A stretch of DNA of 17,264 nt, from NCBI GenBank assembly GCA_947372535.1, contig CANBUA010000079.1:1-17264 (forward strand). Reading direction: 5' to 3'. The notes under the pieces were generated by a model that made no database searches, had not been told where the DNA came from, and saw only the letters and a list, made by a program, of their open reading frames with translations. Source of the stretch: Burkholderiales bacterium (GTDB lineage Bacteria; Pseudomonadota; Gammaproteobacteria; Burkholderiales; Burkholderiaceae). A program made the translations under genes and the position numbers. Shown here in pieces: positions 1 to 7,430 of the stretch. Position 1 is the first letter of the stretch. Each line of letters begins with the position of its first letter.

Positions 1-306
1 GGCCGCCTGGTTCACGGCCTCCAGCCCAGAGGCGCAAAAGCGCGACAGCGTCACGCCCGCGACGGACTCGGCCCAGCCAGCATCGAGCACCGCCGTGCGG
101 GCGATGTCGGCGCCCTGCTCGCCCACGGGCGTCACGCAGCCCAGCACCAGGTCATCGACCAGCGAGGTGTCCAGCTGGTTGCGTTGCTGCAAGGCTTGCA
201 ACAGCGTGCGCAACAGCCACACCGGCGTGGCCTGGTGCAGGCTGCCGTCTTTCTTACCCTTGCCGCGCGGGGTGCGCACGGTGTCAAAAATGTAGGCTTC
301 GGTCAT
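1..306 (-). CDS. Acetyl-CoA acetyltransferase (thiolase), N-terminal part, cut by window edge
   Basis: This is the first 102 codons of a thiolase; the rest lies beyond the left edge. Thiolases cleave 3-ketoacyl-CoA with CoA to give acetyl-CoA and a shortened acyl-CoA, the last step of beta-oxidation, or run the reverse condensation. The start MTEAYIFDTVRTPRGKG is typical of the family, and the nucleophilic cysteine is visible at residue 91 in SRFCASGLEAVNQAA. The ATG at 306 has a strong Shine-Dalgarno, AAAGGAG, six bases upstream (313-319). It lies 165 bp downstream of the acyl-CoA dehydrogenase on the same strand, so the two probably share a transcript. Substrate range (degradative versus biosynthetic) cannot be decided from this fragment. 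Family assignment is secure. Confidence 0.93.
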   Translation of the reverse strand, partial: MTEAYIFDTVRTPRGKGKKDGSLHQATPVWLLRTLLQALQQRNQLDTSLVDDLVLGCVTPVGEQGADIARTAVLDAGWAESVAGVTLSRFCASGLEAVNQAA

Positions 307-400
307 GAGAAGCTCCTTTAGAAATGGTCAGAAACAAACAGTGCGTCGAGCGGGTGCAGATGCCGTAGCGAGCCGGAGGGAGCGTGCGTTGAGAAGCGCA

Positions 401-419
401 GCCGTACTGACGGTACGGC
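401..419. repeat. Perfect inverted repeat in the acd-thiolase gap
   Basis: GCCGTAC (401-407) and GTACGGC (413-419) form a 7-bp perfect stem with a 5-nt loop in the 165-bp gap between the dehydrogenase stop and the thiolase start. There is no T-run, so it is not a standard terminator. It could be an mRNA-processing or attenuating hairpin, or part of a dispersed palindromic repeat. Only the symmetry is seen directly. Confidence 0.4.
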
Positions 420-471
420 GAGCATCGCCGACGCAGGCTCTGCCGGCGCAGCAGGCAGATGCACCGCTTAC

Positions 472-1626
472 TCACAGGAAGCGAGAGGCCAACTCCTTCA
501 TGATTTCGTTGGTGCCGCCATAGATGCGCTGCACCCGGGCATCGGCCCACAAGCGCGCAATCGGGTACTCCTTCATGTAGCCATAGCCTCCGAAGAGTTG
601 CAGGCACTCATCGATCAGTTTGTACTGGTTGTCAGTGATCCAGTATTTGATCAGCGCGGCGCGGTCCACGCCCAATTCACCCTTGAGGTGGGCCACCATG
701 GCCGCGTCGACCAAAGCGCGTGAGGCCAGCAGCAAGGCCTGACATTCGGCGAGCTTGAAACGCGTGTTCTGGAAACTGAAGATGGGCTTGCCGAAGGCCG
801 TGCGCTCCTTCGTGTACTCGAGCGTGACCTTCATGGCCAGCTCCATCGCGGCGATGCCAGCCAGCGCGACCAGCATGCGCTCCTGCGGCAACTCCTGCAT
901 CAGTTGGAAGAAGCCCAGGCCTTCTTGCGCGCCCAGCAGGTTGCTCGCGGGCACGACCACGTCGTCGAAGAACAGCTCGGAGGTGTCCTGCGCCTCCATG
1001 CCGATCTTCTCGAGGTTGCGGCCACGGCGAAAGCCAGGGGCCTCGTCGGTCTCGACCACGAACAAGGAGATGCCTTGCGCGCCCTTGTCCTTGTCGGTCT
1101 TGACAACCACGATCACCAGGTTGGCCAGTTGGCCATTGGTGATGAAGGTCTTGCTGCCGTTGATCTTGTAGGTGTCGCCGTCTTTGAGGGCCAGCGTGCG
1201 CACGCCTTGCAGGTCAGAGCCGGTGCCCGGCTCGGTCATGGCGATGGCGCCGATCAGCTCGCCCGTGGCCAGCTTGGGCAGCCAGCGCTTCTTCTGTTCT
1301 TCGGTGCCGTAGTGAAGGATGTACGGCGCGACGATGCCCGAATGCAGCGAGCCGCCAAAGCCGGAAATGGCGGCCTCGCCTTGGGCCAGGATCAGCACCG
1401 CCTCGTGGCCGAAGTCACCACCCGCGCCGCCGTACTCCTCGGGCATGGACGCGCACAGGAAGCCGTTGGCGCCGGCCTCTTGCCAGGCCTCGCGGTCCAT
1501 CATGCCGGCGTGCCGCCAGCCTTCGTCCTTGGGCCCCCAGCTTTCCTTGAAGAAGCGCGTGGCCGCGTCCAGGAGCATCTGGTGCTCGGAGGTCAACCAG
1601 GCGGAGGTGAAATTTTGAATGGGCAT
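472..1626 (-). CDS. Acyl-CoA dehydrogenase, long-chain (LCAD) type
   Basis: This 384-residue flavoprotein introduces the alpha-beta double bond in acyl-CoA, the first step of beta-oxidation, passing electrons from FAD to electron-transfer flavoprotein in the cytoplasm. Length is normal for the family. The first signature is AIAMTEPGTGSDLQG (residues 128-141). The second is the C-terminal region around QLFGGYGYMKEYPIARLWADA and IYGGTNEIMKE (343-378). The C-terminal position that is the catalytic Glu in medium-chain enzymes is Gly here (YGGT). The base is instead expected at Glu249 in ELPQERMLVA, the place used by long-chain and isovaleryl enzymes. The stretch closely resembles mammalian LCAD as I remember it. 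The ATG at 1626 has only a weak, distant ribosome site. It is followed by the thiolase and diverges from tetR, with a palindrome at its likely promoter. Exact chain-length preference is inferred. Confidence 0.95.
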   Translation of the reverse strand: MPIQNFTSAWLTSEHQMLLDAATRFFKESWGPKDEGWRHAGMMDREAWQEAGANGFLCASMPEEYGGAGGDFGHEAVLILAQGEAAISGFGGSLHSGIVAPYILHYGTEEQKKRWLPKLATGELIGAIAMTEPGTGSDLQGVRTLALKDGDTYKINGSKTFITNGQLANLVIVVVKTDKDKGAQGISLFVVETDEAPGFRRGRNLEKIGMEAQDTSELFFDDVVVPASNLLGAQEGLGFFQLMQELPQERMLVALAGIAAMELAMKVTLEYTKERTAFGKPIFSFQNTRFKLAECQALLLASRALVDAAMVAHLKGELGVDRAALIKYWITDNQYKLIDECLQLFGGYGYMKEYPIARLWADARVQRIYGGTNEIMKELASRFL

Positions 1627-1692
1627 GGCGTTGTCTCGTCGGTCCTTGTCTGATCTGAAAGCAGCACACCTGGGCTAACCCTCGAGTCCATA

Positions 1693-1708
1693 GGTAATCA
1701 TGATTACC
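1693..1708. promoter_or_regulatory. Probable TetR operator at the acyl-CoA dehydrogenase promoter
   Basis: GGTAATCATGATTACC is a perfect 16-bp palindrome located 67 bp upstream of the dehydrogenase start. It overlaps the likely -10 of that gene, which suits a repressor site. A similar 16-mer lies at 1872-1887 on the tetR promoter. The palindrome and its partner are seen in the sequence; binding by the adjacent TetR protein is inferred from the divergent arrangement. Confidence 0.72.
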
Positions 1709-1728
1709 CAACAGAATGGAGCGGTCAA
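1700..1728 (-). promoter_or_regulatory. Candidate promoter for the acyl-CoA dehydrogenase
   Basis: On the minus strand TTGACC (1728-1723) is a good -35 match. AATCAT at 17-bp spacing, or TAATCA at 16 bp, would serve as a weak -10 inside the palindrome 1693-1708. A repressor on the palindrome would block polymerase. The -35 is convincing and the -10 is poor, so the promoter is a proposal. Confidence 0.45.
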
Positions 1729-1849
1729 AAGGGCGTTGGAGCGACAGCGGTGCCCGGCTTGTCGCGGTACATTCCCTCTGCGGGGTGCGCTGAATGTGTC
1801 CACCGATCTTGGCGACCGACTGCCAAAAATGCAAGCAAAAGCGTCGCAA

Positions 1850-1879
1850 TTGCCATGCTGCATGTATATTTGGTAATAT
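1850..1879 (+). promoter_or_regulatory. Candidate promoter for tetR
   Basis: TTGCCA (1850-1855) and TAATAT (1874-1879) are spaced by 18 bp, a reasonable sigma-70 pair. Transcription would begin near 1886, giving a leader of about 26 nt to the ATG at 1912. The -10 lies within the second operator-like sequence, which implies autoregulation. Confidence 0.55.
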
Positions 1880-1887
1880 TGATTTCC
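1872..1887. promoter_or_regulatory. Second operator-like copy on the tetR promoter
   Basis: GGTAATATTGATTTCC matches the palindrome at 1693-1708 at 13 of 16 positions, differing only at two central bases and one in the right arm. It covers the proposed -10 of tetR. Two related sites, one on each divergent promoter, are the classic layout for a TetR-family repressor that controls itself and its neighbour. Confidence 0.62.
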
Positions 1888-1899
1888 GCACTGGAAATC
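1881..1899. promoter_or_regulatory. Inverted repeat at the tetR transcription start
   Basis: GATTTCC (1881-1887) and GGAAATC (1893-1899) form a perfect 7-bp inverted repeat with a 5-bp spacer around the expected transcription start of tetR. It shares its left arm with the operator-like copy at 1872-1887. It may extend the regulator's binding region or form a small hairpin in the tetR leader. Confidence 0.4.
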
Positions 1900-1911
1900 G
1901 GCCCTCTCGCC

Positions 1912-2565
1912 ATGCCCGCCAAGCCTGCCCTTCCCGTCGGCGCCGCAGCCTCCACCCAAATCGACGACCGCCGCGCCTTGCTCTCCAGCATGCGCGCCGA
2001 CACGCTCAAGCGCATCGAGCTGGCCGTGCTGGACTTGTTCTCGCGCCAGGATTTCCACGACGTCGGCCTGCTGGACGTGGCCAAGGCCGCCAACGTGTCC
2101 TTGCAGACCATCTACAAGTACTTCGGCAGCAAGGAGGTGCTGGTCTACGCCATGCTGGACATCACCCTGGGCCGCTTGGCCGAGCGCATGATCGACCACC
2201 TGCAAGGCATCGACGATGCGCGTGAGCGCCTGCGCAAGACCTGCTGGGTCACGCTGGATTACATGGACAAGCACCCGGCCGTGATGCTGCTGCTCTTCAC
2301 TGCCGTGCCGGTCTCTCGCCACAAGAACATCCGCATCTACGAGAGCCCCGAATTGATGGGCGCCTTCCTGGGTGTCTTCAAGGACGGGCAGCAGCGCGGC
2401 GTGCTGAACAACCGCGTCTCCAGCAAGATCCTGCTGGACGTCTACATGGGCCTCATCGGCCGCGTGGTGCTGATGCACATCGTGCGACAGGAGTCGCGGT
2501 CACTCATCGACCAGTTCGACGAGCTGTTCGACATCCTGTGGCGGGCGATGTCGCTGCCGGCCTGA
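1912..2565 (+). CDS. TetR-family transcriptional regulator of the divergent beta-oxidation genes
   Basis: This 217-residue protein has the TetR layout: an N-terminal DNA-binding domain (about residues 28-80) and a variable ligand-binding C-terminal domain. The helix-turn-helix is around residues 51-73, with the family hallmark VSLQTIYKYFGSKEVL (62-77), in which the recognition helix leads into YxYFGSKE. The open frame extends back to 1750, but I choose the ATG at 1912. The earlier in-frame starts lie upstream of the proposed promoter, and their extra residues do not resemble the family. There is no good Shine-Dalgarno. Divergence from the acyl-CoA dehydrogenase and the paired operator-like sites suggest a repressor released by an acyl-CoA or related metabolite. 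The ligand is inferred, not visible. Confidence 0.9.
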   Translation: MPAKPALPVGAAASTQIDDRRALLSSMRADTLKRIELAVLDLFSRQDFHDVGLLDVAKAANVSLQTIYKYFGSKEVLVYAMLDITLGRLAERMIDHLQGIDDARERLRKTCWVTLDYMDKHPAVMLLLFTAVPVSRHKNIRIYESPELMGAFLGVFKDGQQRGVLNNRVSSKILLDVYMGLIGRVVLMHIVRQESRSLIDQFDELFDILWRAMSLPA

Positions 2566-2606
2566 GGCGTCGAGGTCAAGCAGCGTTCATGTCCATCCAT
2601 GGCCAA

Positions 2607-2622
2607 GGGGCCCGAAGGCCCC
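2607..2622. terminator. GC-rich hairpin between convergent tetR and the small ORF
   Basis: GGGGCC (2607-2612) and GGCCCC (2617-2622) form a 6-bp stem closed by a CGAA loop. It sits 42 bp after the tetR stop and downstream of the small leftward ORF, where a shared bidirectional terminator would be expected. Neither side has a clear T-run, so intrinsic termination would be weak. Confidence 0.4.
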
Positions 2623-2686
2623 CCGTGGTGATCATGATGATGGCGTCATGCCATCGCATGTGCCTGTCGTTCTCTGTCTTGATCGA

Positions 2687-2851
2687 TCAGGAAAACAAAT
2701 GGTTGACCAGCTCGTCAGACAACGAGGCATCGTCTTGCTGGTCCAGCGAGGCGTCCTGCTCGGTCAGCGCCCAACCGAGCTTGGGCCAGCCGCCAGCGTG
2801 CATGCTGTGGCCATAGAGTTGTGGCGTTTCAAAAGATTGCACTGGGTTCAT
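2687..2851 (-). CDS. Small acidic protein of 54 residues, unknown function
   Basis: An ATG at 2851 opens a 54-codon frame ending in TGA at 2687. It is preceded by a strong Shine-Dalgarno, AAGGAG (2859-2864), with ideal 7-nt spacing. The protein starts MNPVQSFETPQLYGHSMHAG, has an aromatic and glycine-rich middle (GGWPKLGW, residues 20-27) and ends in an acidic stretch with Asp at 33, 37, 40 and 41. There is no signal peptide, membrane segment or cysteine, and I do not recognise the family. The Shine-Dalgarno lies inside a short inverted repeat (GAAGG / CCTTC, 2853-2865), which could modulate translation. It stands alone between tetR and tamB, reading leftward. A peptide precursor or regulatory microprotein are possibilities only. 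The ribosome site is the main evidence that it is real. Confidence 0.55.
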   Translation of the reverse strand: MNPVQSFETPQLYGHSMHAGGWPKLGWALTEQDASLDQQDDASLSDELVNHLFS

Positions 2852-3017
2852 GGAAGGACTCCTTCGCGATGGCTGTTAGAGAAGGCATGGTGCCGCAGTG
2901 CAGCAATCCGATGGTGGGGGCAACACCTCATCTGGCGCACAAAGCGCTCAGGGTCGTGCGATCAGTCACGGTCCTCGGCCAGCGTGGTCCGAGGGTTTGC
3001 ACACGGTGAACCCAGCA

Positions 3018-6000
3018 TCAATCCCATCGCCATGACCAGATCACGTCCAGCGCGTTGTCATCGCCCGTCTGGGCCCGCAAGGTGAAGCGCTGCGCCAGTC
3101 GGTAGATGGCCTGCCAGCTGCCCGTGGTCGCGTTAAGGCTGCGCTCGTAGCCCAGGTACCAGCGGCTGGAGATCTGCTTGCCCAGGCTGACGATGGTGTC
3201 GCGCACGGCACCGTCGGTCTGGCGCACGGACAACTCGTCCAGGCCAATGGCACTGATCAGCGAGTCCTTGCTGGAAGGGCCATCACCGGCCCACAGCGCC
3301 GAGGCTGCCGTCTGCAGCAGGCCGATGTCAGCGCCGCCCAGGCCGGTCGGGCCACGGCCCAACACCAGCCAGGACAGCTTCTCGGTCTCGGACATCGCCG
3401 GCTCGGAGTACAGGCGCACACGTGGATCCTGCGCGGTGCCGGTGATCAGCACACCCACCTTGACATCGCTGGAGGCCGCCGTGGGCGATTGCGCACGCAT
3501 GGCCTGGATGTCCAAGCGCGGGTTCTCGACCGGCCCGGTGAAACTGATGGTGCCGCGCTCGATGACCAGCTTCTGACCATAGGCGGCGTAGGTCCCGTCG
3601 CTGGTGGCCACGGTGCCTTGCAGGCTCAAGCGGCCGGAAGGCGTGCTCAGGCGCAGGGCCCCGCCCAGGCGCGTGTCCAGTCCGCGACCGCGCAAACGCA
3701 ACTGCTTGCCCAGGTCCACGGCCAGGGTGATGGCCAGCTTGCGCTTGCGGTCGTTGCCAGTATTGGCCTCTTCATCCGGATCGGCATCGGGCCGGTTGAC
3801 CACCACCACGTCGTCGCCCACCGTCGGCGCGTCTGCATGGGAGAGATCGATCAAGCCCTGATCGACGACGATGCGACCATCGGCCTTGATGAGTTCGGCA
3901 CCCAGATCGACCCGCACATCGCCCGAGACGACGGCCTGGCGGTCCACGCGTTGAAACAAGCCAAAATGATCAGCTTTGAGGTTCAAGGTGGCCGTGGGTT
4001 CGGCACCCAGCAGGGCTTCGCCGCTCAGGCTGACCTGGCCGCCTGGCTCGCCACCCCCACGCGCCCTGAAGTGATCCAGTTTGGCCTGATCGCCCTGTAA
4101 GGTGAGCAACAGGTCGCCCTCGCTTAACTGCACGCCCAACAAGGCATTGCCCAGCGAGAGCTTCTGACCCACCACCTGGCCCGTGTACTGCGGCGCGCCC
4201 AGTCGGCCCGACAGGCCGGCTTTGGCGCTCAACTCGCCGCCCAGACGCCACCCGGGCGGCGCCCACACACCCAAGGGCCGCAGGTTGTCCACCCGCGCCG
4301 ACAGCTGACCACTGAGCAGGTCCTGCGGGCCGGGCAAGTCAGCCGGGTCCTTGACCTGCACCACCTGCTGGCCCTGCAACTGCCCCAGCACGCGGCCATC
4401 GAGCAATTCGGACAAGGTCCAGACGCCATCGCGTGCTTTGAGGTCGATGCGGATCTGGCGCACGCCCAGGCGCTGCACATTGGCCCCGTCGATGGCCATC
4501 TCGGTCAGGCTGAGGTCGCCATCTTGGCGGGCCAATTGCGCATCGACCACCCAGGCCTGGCCGATGGTGTGCACGGCCTTGACGCGGCCATTGATGGTGA
4601 GGTCACCCCCCCAACCCGCACGCGGTTGAAAGCGGGCCAGCAGGTCGGCCACCTTGATTGGCTGCAACTGGATGTCCAGATCGAACTGACCATTGCCTTG
4701 CGGCCCCGGTTGCCATTGCCATTGTTTGAAATCCAGCGCCGCGCCAAACACCTGAGCGCGGGTCGGGCTGGCTTGCCAGCGCGCGCCCTGCTCATCACGG
4801 GACCAGCGCATGTCGAAGGGTTGCACCTCCAGCCAGGGCGCCACAGGCGCCACCGTCAGCGGGACCACCTTGATCGCCTGCACGCGGCCTTGCCAGGCCA
4901 TGTCGCCACCTGAGCCGGGCATGTCTTTCCAGCCGCCTTGCGCCATCACTTGCGCCCTGACCGACTCCTTGATGACACCGCCGCCCGGCAAGTTGCGCTG
5001 AGGCAGGTCCACCCTGCCTTGCACCAGCAGCTTCTGATCGCGCCACGGGCCCTCCAGGCTCACCTGGCCTTGTTGCAGCACCCATTGGCCCCACTGCGCC
5101 TTGGCCACATCGCCCGAGACCGACCAGGGCTGCGCCCCCGCCTTGATGCCATCGGAAGACAGCACCCAGCGCAGGCCGGCCCCTTGCAACACCGCTTTGC
5201 CCTGTGGCGACTGCTCCCACTGGATGCCATCGGCGCTGAGTTGCCCACTGCTTTGCCACTGGCCGGCTGCCGCGCTCACAAAGCGGCCCTCCAGCTTGGC
5301 CTGCCCCGTCAAGCCGCCCATGCCCAGCACGCGGGCCCAAGGTTGCCACCCGGCCAACGAGGGTGCATCAAGTTTGGCCTCCACCTGGGCACCGACCAGC
5401 CGCGCCCATAGGTCCTCACCGGACAGGCTGACCAAAGGCCAGCGCACATCGGCCTGGAGCTGATTGCCCGCGGCCTTCATGGTCAGCTTGCCGACCACCG
5501 TGGTCGCGCCCAGGCTGGCGCTCAAACCAGGCGGCTGGGACGCCGCTGACGACACCGGACGCGCCACAGCTGGCGGCTTGATGCCAGCAGCCACAGGCTG
5601 CGCCTCGATCTGCCATTGCGCCTCTGTCGGCACGCCCAGCAAGGTGCTGCCGACCAGCGCACCCTTGCCTTGCCCCTGCCACACGCCCTCTCGCGAGGCC
5701 GACAAGGACACGGTCAATTCACCATCGAGCCGGGTGCGCTGCAAGGCATCGCCCGCGGGCACCGGCCAAGGCACCCACACGGCCGGGTCGAACTGCGTGA
5801 GCGTGGCCTTGGCATTGACCAGCTGACGCGCATCGCCAGGCGTGCCGCCATTCCACAAACCGCTGCCCTGTGCCTTGGCCTGGCCGGCCTGCAACACCAA
5901 CTGATCGACCTTGAGCGTCTGCGGTGCCCAGTGCGCCAGCCAGCGGGCTTGCACCGGCACAGCCAGCGCCCGGCCACCACCATCGCTGCCATCCAGCGCA

Positions 6001-7430
6001 CCACTGATCTGCCAGTTCTGATCAGCCTGCCCCTGCACCTGGACCTGGCCTTTGAGCAAGAGGGCCGGGGCGCGGCTGTCCAGGGCGCGCAGGTCCAGCC
6101 CCGTCACGGTGGCCGTCACCTTGGTTGAAGCACGCTGACTCAGGCTCCACTGTCCGTCGATCGCCACCTTGCCGGGCGATCGGCCAGACTGCCCAGCCAA
6201 AGTCAATTGACCTTGAACCATGCCGGCTTGCCCCACCTGGGCCAATTGGCCCATGCTGGCCTGCGCCGGCAAGGTGATGTCCAGCAGGACCTGCTTCACC
6301 GGCACCTGACCGGCATCCCACAAGCCGGGCCGGTCATTGCTGAGATCGACATGCGCCAGCAAATCGACCGCCGCCCGCTCAGTGGGTGCCTTGGCCGCCA
6401 CCTGGGGCGCCGCGTTCAAGCCAGGCGCGCCAGGCAAGGCATCGCGCGGCTGCACGACGATCTGGCCTGACAAGGCAGTCGCCGGCAAGCCATGGACCAG
6501 CCGCTGAAGATCGAACTGCCGGGCCGAGACCTGCGCCTTGAGCACCGGCCAGGCCTCAAACGGCAAGAGCTCGGCCTGGGCCGAGACGCTCTGCATGGCC
6601 GCAGCGACTGACGATGCCGTGGCAGGTACCGCGACAGATTTGGTGACCGTGACTTTGGCCTTCTCGGCGGCCATGCCTCCGCGCGGCAACTCAGGTGCCA
6701 GCGATTGCATCTGCGCTTGCGCCTCCACCGAGGGACGCTTCAACGGCCCGCTGGCCGACACATCGACCCGCCCCGTGCTGGAAACAGCAGCCAGCTTGGC
6801 CGCCAAGGCCATCGAACCCGCCGTGGCAATCTGCCCCTCACCGCTGAGCTGCCACCCCTGAAAACGCAGGCTGTCGATGCGGACCCGGTGCTCGTCCCCC
6901 ACCGCCCCAAGTACAGGTTGCTGCAAGGCCACCGACGCCTTGACATCCAGCACCACCTCGCTGCCCAGCAGATTGCTCTCGACGCGGTCCACGCTCAACT
7001 TGACGACCTTCAAGCCAAAGGGGAGGGTCAAGGACGAAGGCGCCTGCAAAGGCCCGGTACTCGCCGTCTTGGAAGGCGGCCAGAACACATCGAGCCGACG
7101 CGCCTCCAGCGTGTCAATGCGCCACTGGAGCTTCCACGGAAAAGCCGGTGAGCGCAGCAAGGTCAGGCCCCGCCACCGGGGTTCGATCAAGGTGATCACC
7201 TGGCCATTGGCGCCCCGCCACTCCAGCCGGCGCGACTGGAAATCACCCCACAGGGTGCCGCTGGGCTCGATCAGCTTGAGCCCCGGCACCATGGCCAGCA
7301 GCCGCGCCGAGGCCGACTGGTTACTCACCGCCCACATCAGCCCGCCCAGTGCCAGCGCCGCGCACACCAGCGACAGCACCACCAGCCACAAGCTGATCCG
7401 GAATGTGTGGCGCGCCACCTTGCGGATCAC
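3018..7430 (-). CDS. tamB: TamB, translocation and assembly module inner-membrane protein
   Basis: TamB is a very long periplasm-spanning beta-rich protein anchored in the inner membrane. It works with TamA in outer-membrane protein assembly, and the wider AsmA-like/VPS13-like group is linked to phospholipid transport. I place the start at GTG 7430, which overlaps the tamA stop by 4 nt (GTGA); the longer open frame upstream only reads through tamA. This gives 1470 residues, somewhat longer than the approximately 1260 of E. coli TamB. A membrane anchor lies near residues 12-34 (LWLVVLSLVCAALALGGL), followed by long beta-strand-forming repetitive sequence. The conserved C-terminal DUF490/TamB domain covers roughly the last 330 residues, with DQGLIDLSHADAPTVGDDV and the terminal segment ending VIWSWRWD. 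An acidic, charged insert (DADPDEEANTGNDRKRK) sits within that domain. Translation is probably coupled to tamA. Confidence 0.93.
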   Translation of the reverse strand: MIRKVARHTFRISLWLVVLSLVCAALALGGLMWAVSNQSASARLLAMVPGLKLIEPSGTLWGDFQSRRLEWRGANGQVITLIEPRWRGLTLLRSPAFPWKLQWRIDTLEARRLDVFWPPSKTASTGPLQAPSSLTLPFGLKVVKLSVDRVESNLLGSEVVLDVKASVALQQPVLGAVGDEHRVRIDSLRFQGWQLSGEGQIATAGSMALAAKLAAVSSTGRVDVSASGPLKRPSVEAQAQMQSLAPELPRGGMAAEKAKVTVTKSVAVPATASSVAAAMQSVSAQAELLPFEAWPVLKAQVSARQFDLQRLVHGLPATALSGQIVVQPRDALPGAPGLNAAPQVAAKAPTERAAVDLLAHVDLSNDRPGLWDAGQVPVKQVLLDITLPAQASMGQLAQVGQAGMVQGQLTLAGQSGRSPGKVAIDGQWSLSQRASTKVTATVTGLDLRALDSRAPALLLKGQVQVQGQADQNWQISGALDGSDGGGRALAVPVQARWLAHWAPQTLKVDQLVLQAGQAKAQGSGLWNGGTPGDARQLVNAKATLTQFDPAVWVPWPVPAGDALQRTRLDGELTVSLSASREGVWQGQGKGALVGSTLLGVPTEAQWQIEAQPVAAGIKPPAVARPVSSAASQPPGLSASLGATTVVGKLTMKAAGNQLQADVRWPLVSLSGEDLWARLVGAQVEAKLDAPSLAGWQPWARVLGMGGLTGQAKLEGRFVSAAAGQWQSSGQLSADGIQWEQSPQGKAVLQGAGLRWVLSSDGIKAGAQPWSVSGDVAKAQWGQWVLQQGQVSLEGPWRDQKLLVQGRVDLPQRNLPGGGVIKESVRAQVMAQGGWKDMPGSGGDMAWQGRVQAIKVVPLTVAPVAPWLEVQPFDMRWSRDEQGARWQASPTRAQVFGAALDFKQWQWQPGPQGNGQFDLDIQLQPIKVADLLARFQPRAGWGGDLTINGRVKAVHTIGQAWVVDAQLARQDGDLSLTEMAIDGANVQRLGVRQIRIDLKARDGVWTLSELLDGRVLGQLQGQQVVQVKDPADLPGPQDLLSGQLSARVDNLRPLGVWAPPGWRLGGELSAKAGLSGRLGAPQYTGQVVGQKLSLGNALLGVQLSEGDLLLTLQGDQAKLDHFRARGGGEPGGQVSLSGEALLGAEPTATLNLKADHFGLFQRVDRQAVVSGDVRVDLGAELIKADGRIVVDQGLIDLSHADAPTVGDDVVVVNRPDADPDEEANTGNDRKRKLAITLAVDLGKQLRLRGRGLDTRLGGALRLSTPSGRLSLQGTVATSDGTYAAYGQKLVIERGTISFTGPVENPRLDIQAMRAQSPTAASSDVKVGVLITGTAQDPRVRLYSEPAMSETEKLSWLVLGRGPTGLGGADIGLLQTAASALWAGDGPSSKDSLISAIGLDELSVRQTDGAVRDTIVSLGKQISSRWYLGYERSLNATTGSWQAIYRLAQRFTLRAQTGDDNALDVIWSWRWD

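Noticed and set aside
904..1653. A 249-codon plus-strand open frame opposite the acyl-CoA dehydrogenase
   Set aside because: The translation is rich in Gly, Ala, Val, Leu and His with no domain, while the minus strand encodes a textbook acyl-CoA dehydrogenase.
1750..1911. N-terminal extension of the TetR protein using an upstream start
   Set aside because: The extension would read through the proposed promoter and operator and does not look like the family; the ATG at 1912 gives a normal-length TetR protein.
2648..3085. A 145-codon plus-strand open frame in the tetR-tamB gap
   Set aside because: It overlaps the end of tamB and the small minus-strand ORF, lacks a ribosome site, and its Arg/Ser/Pro-rich translation looks like noise.
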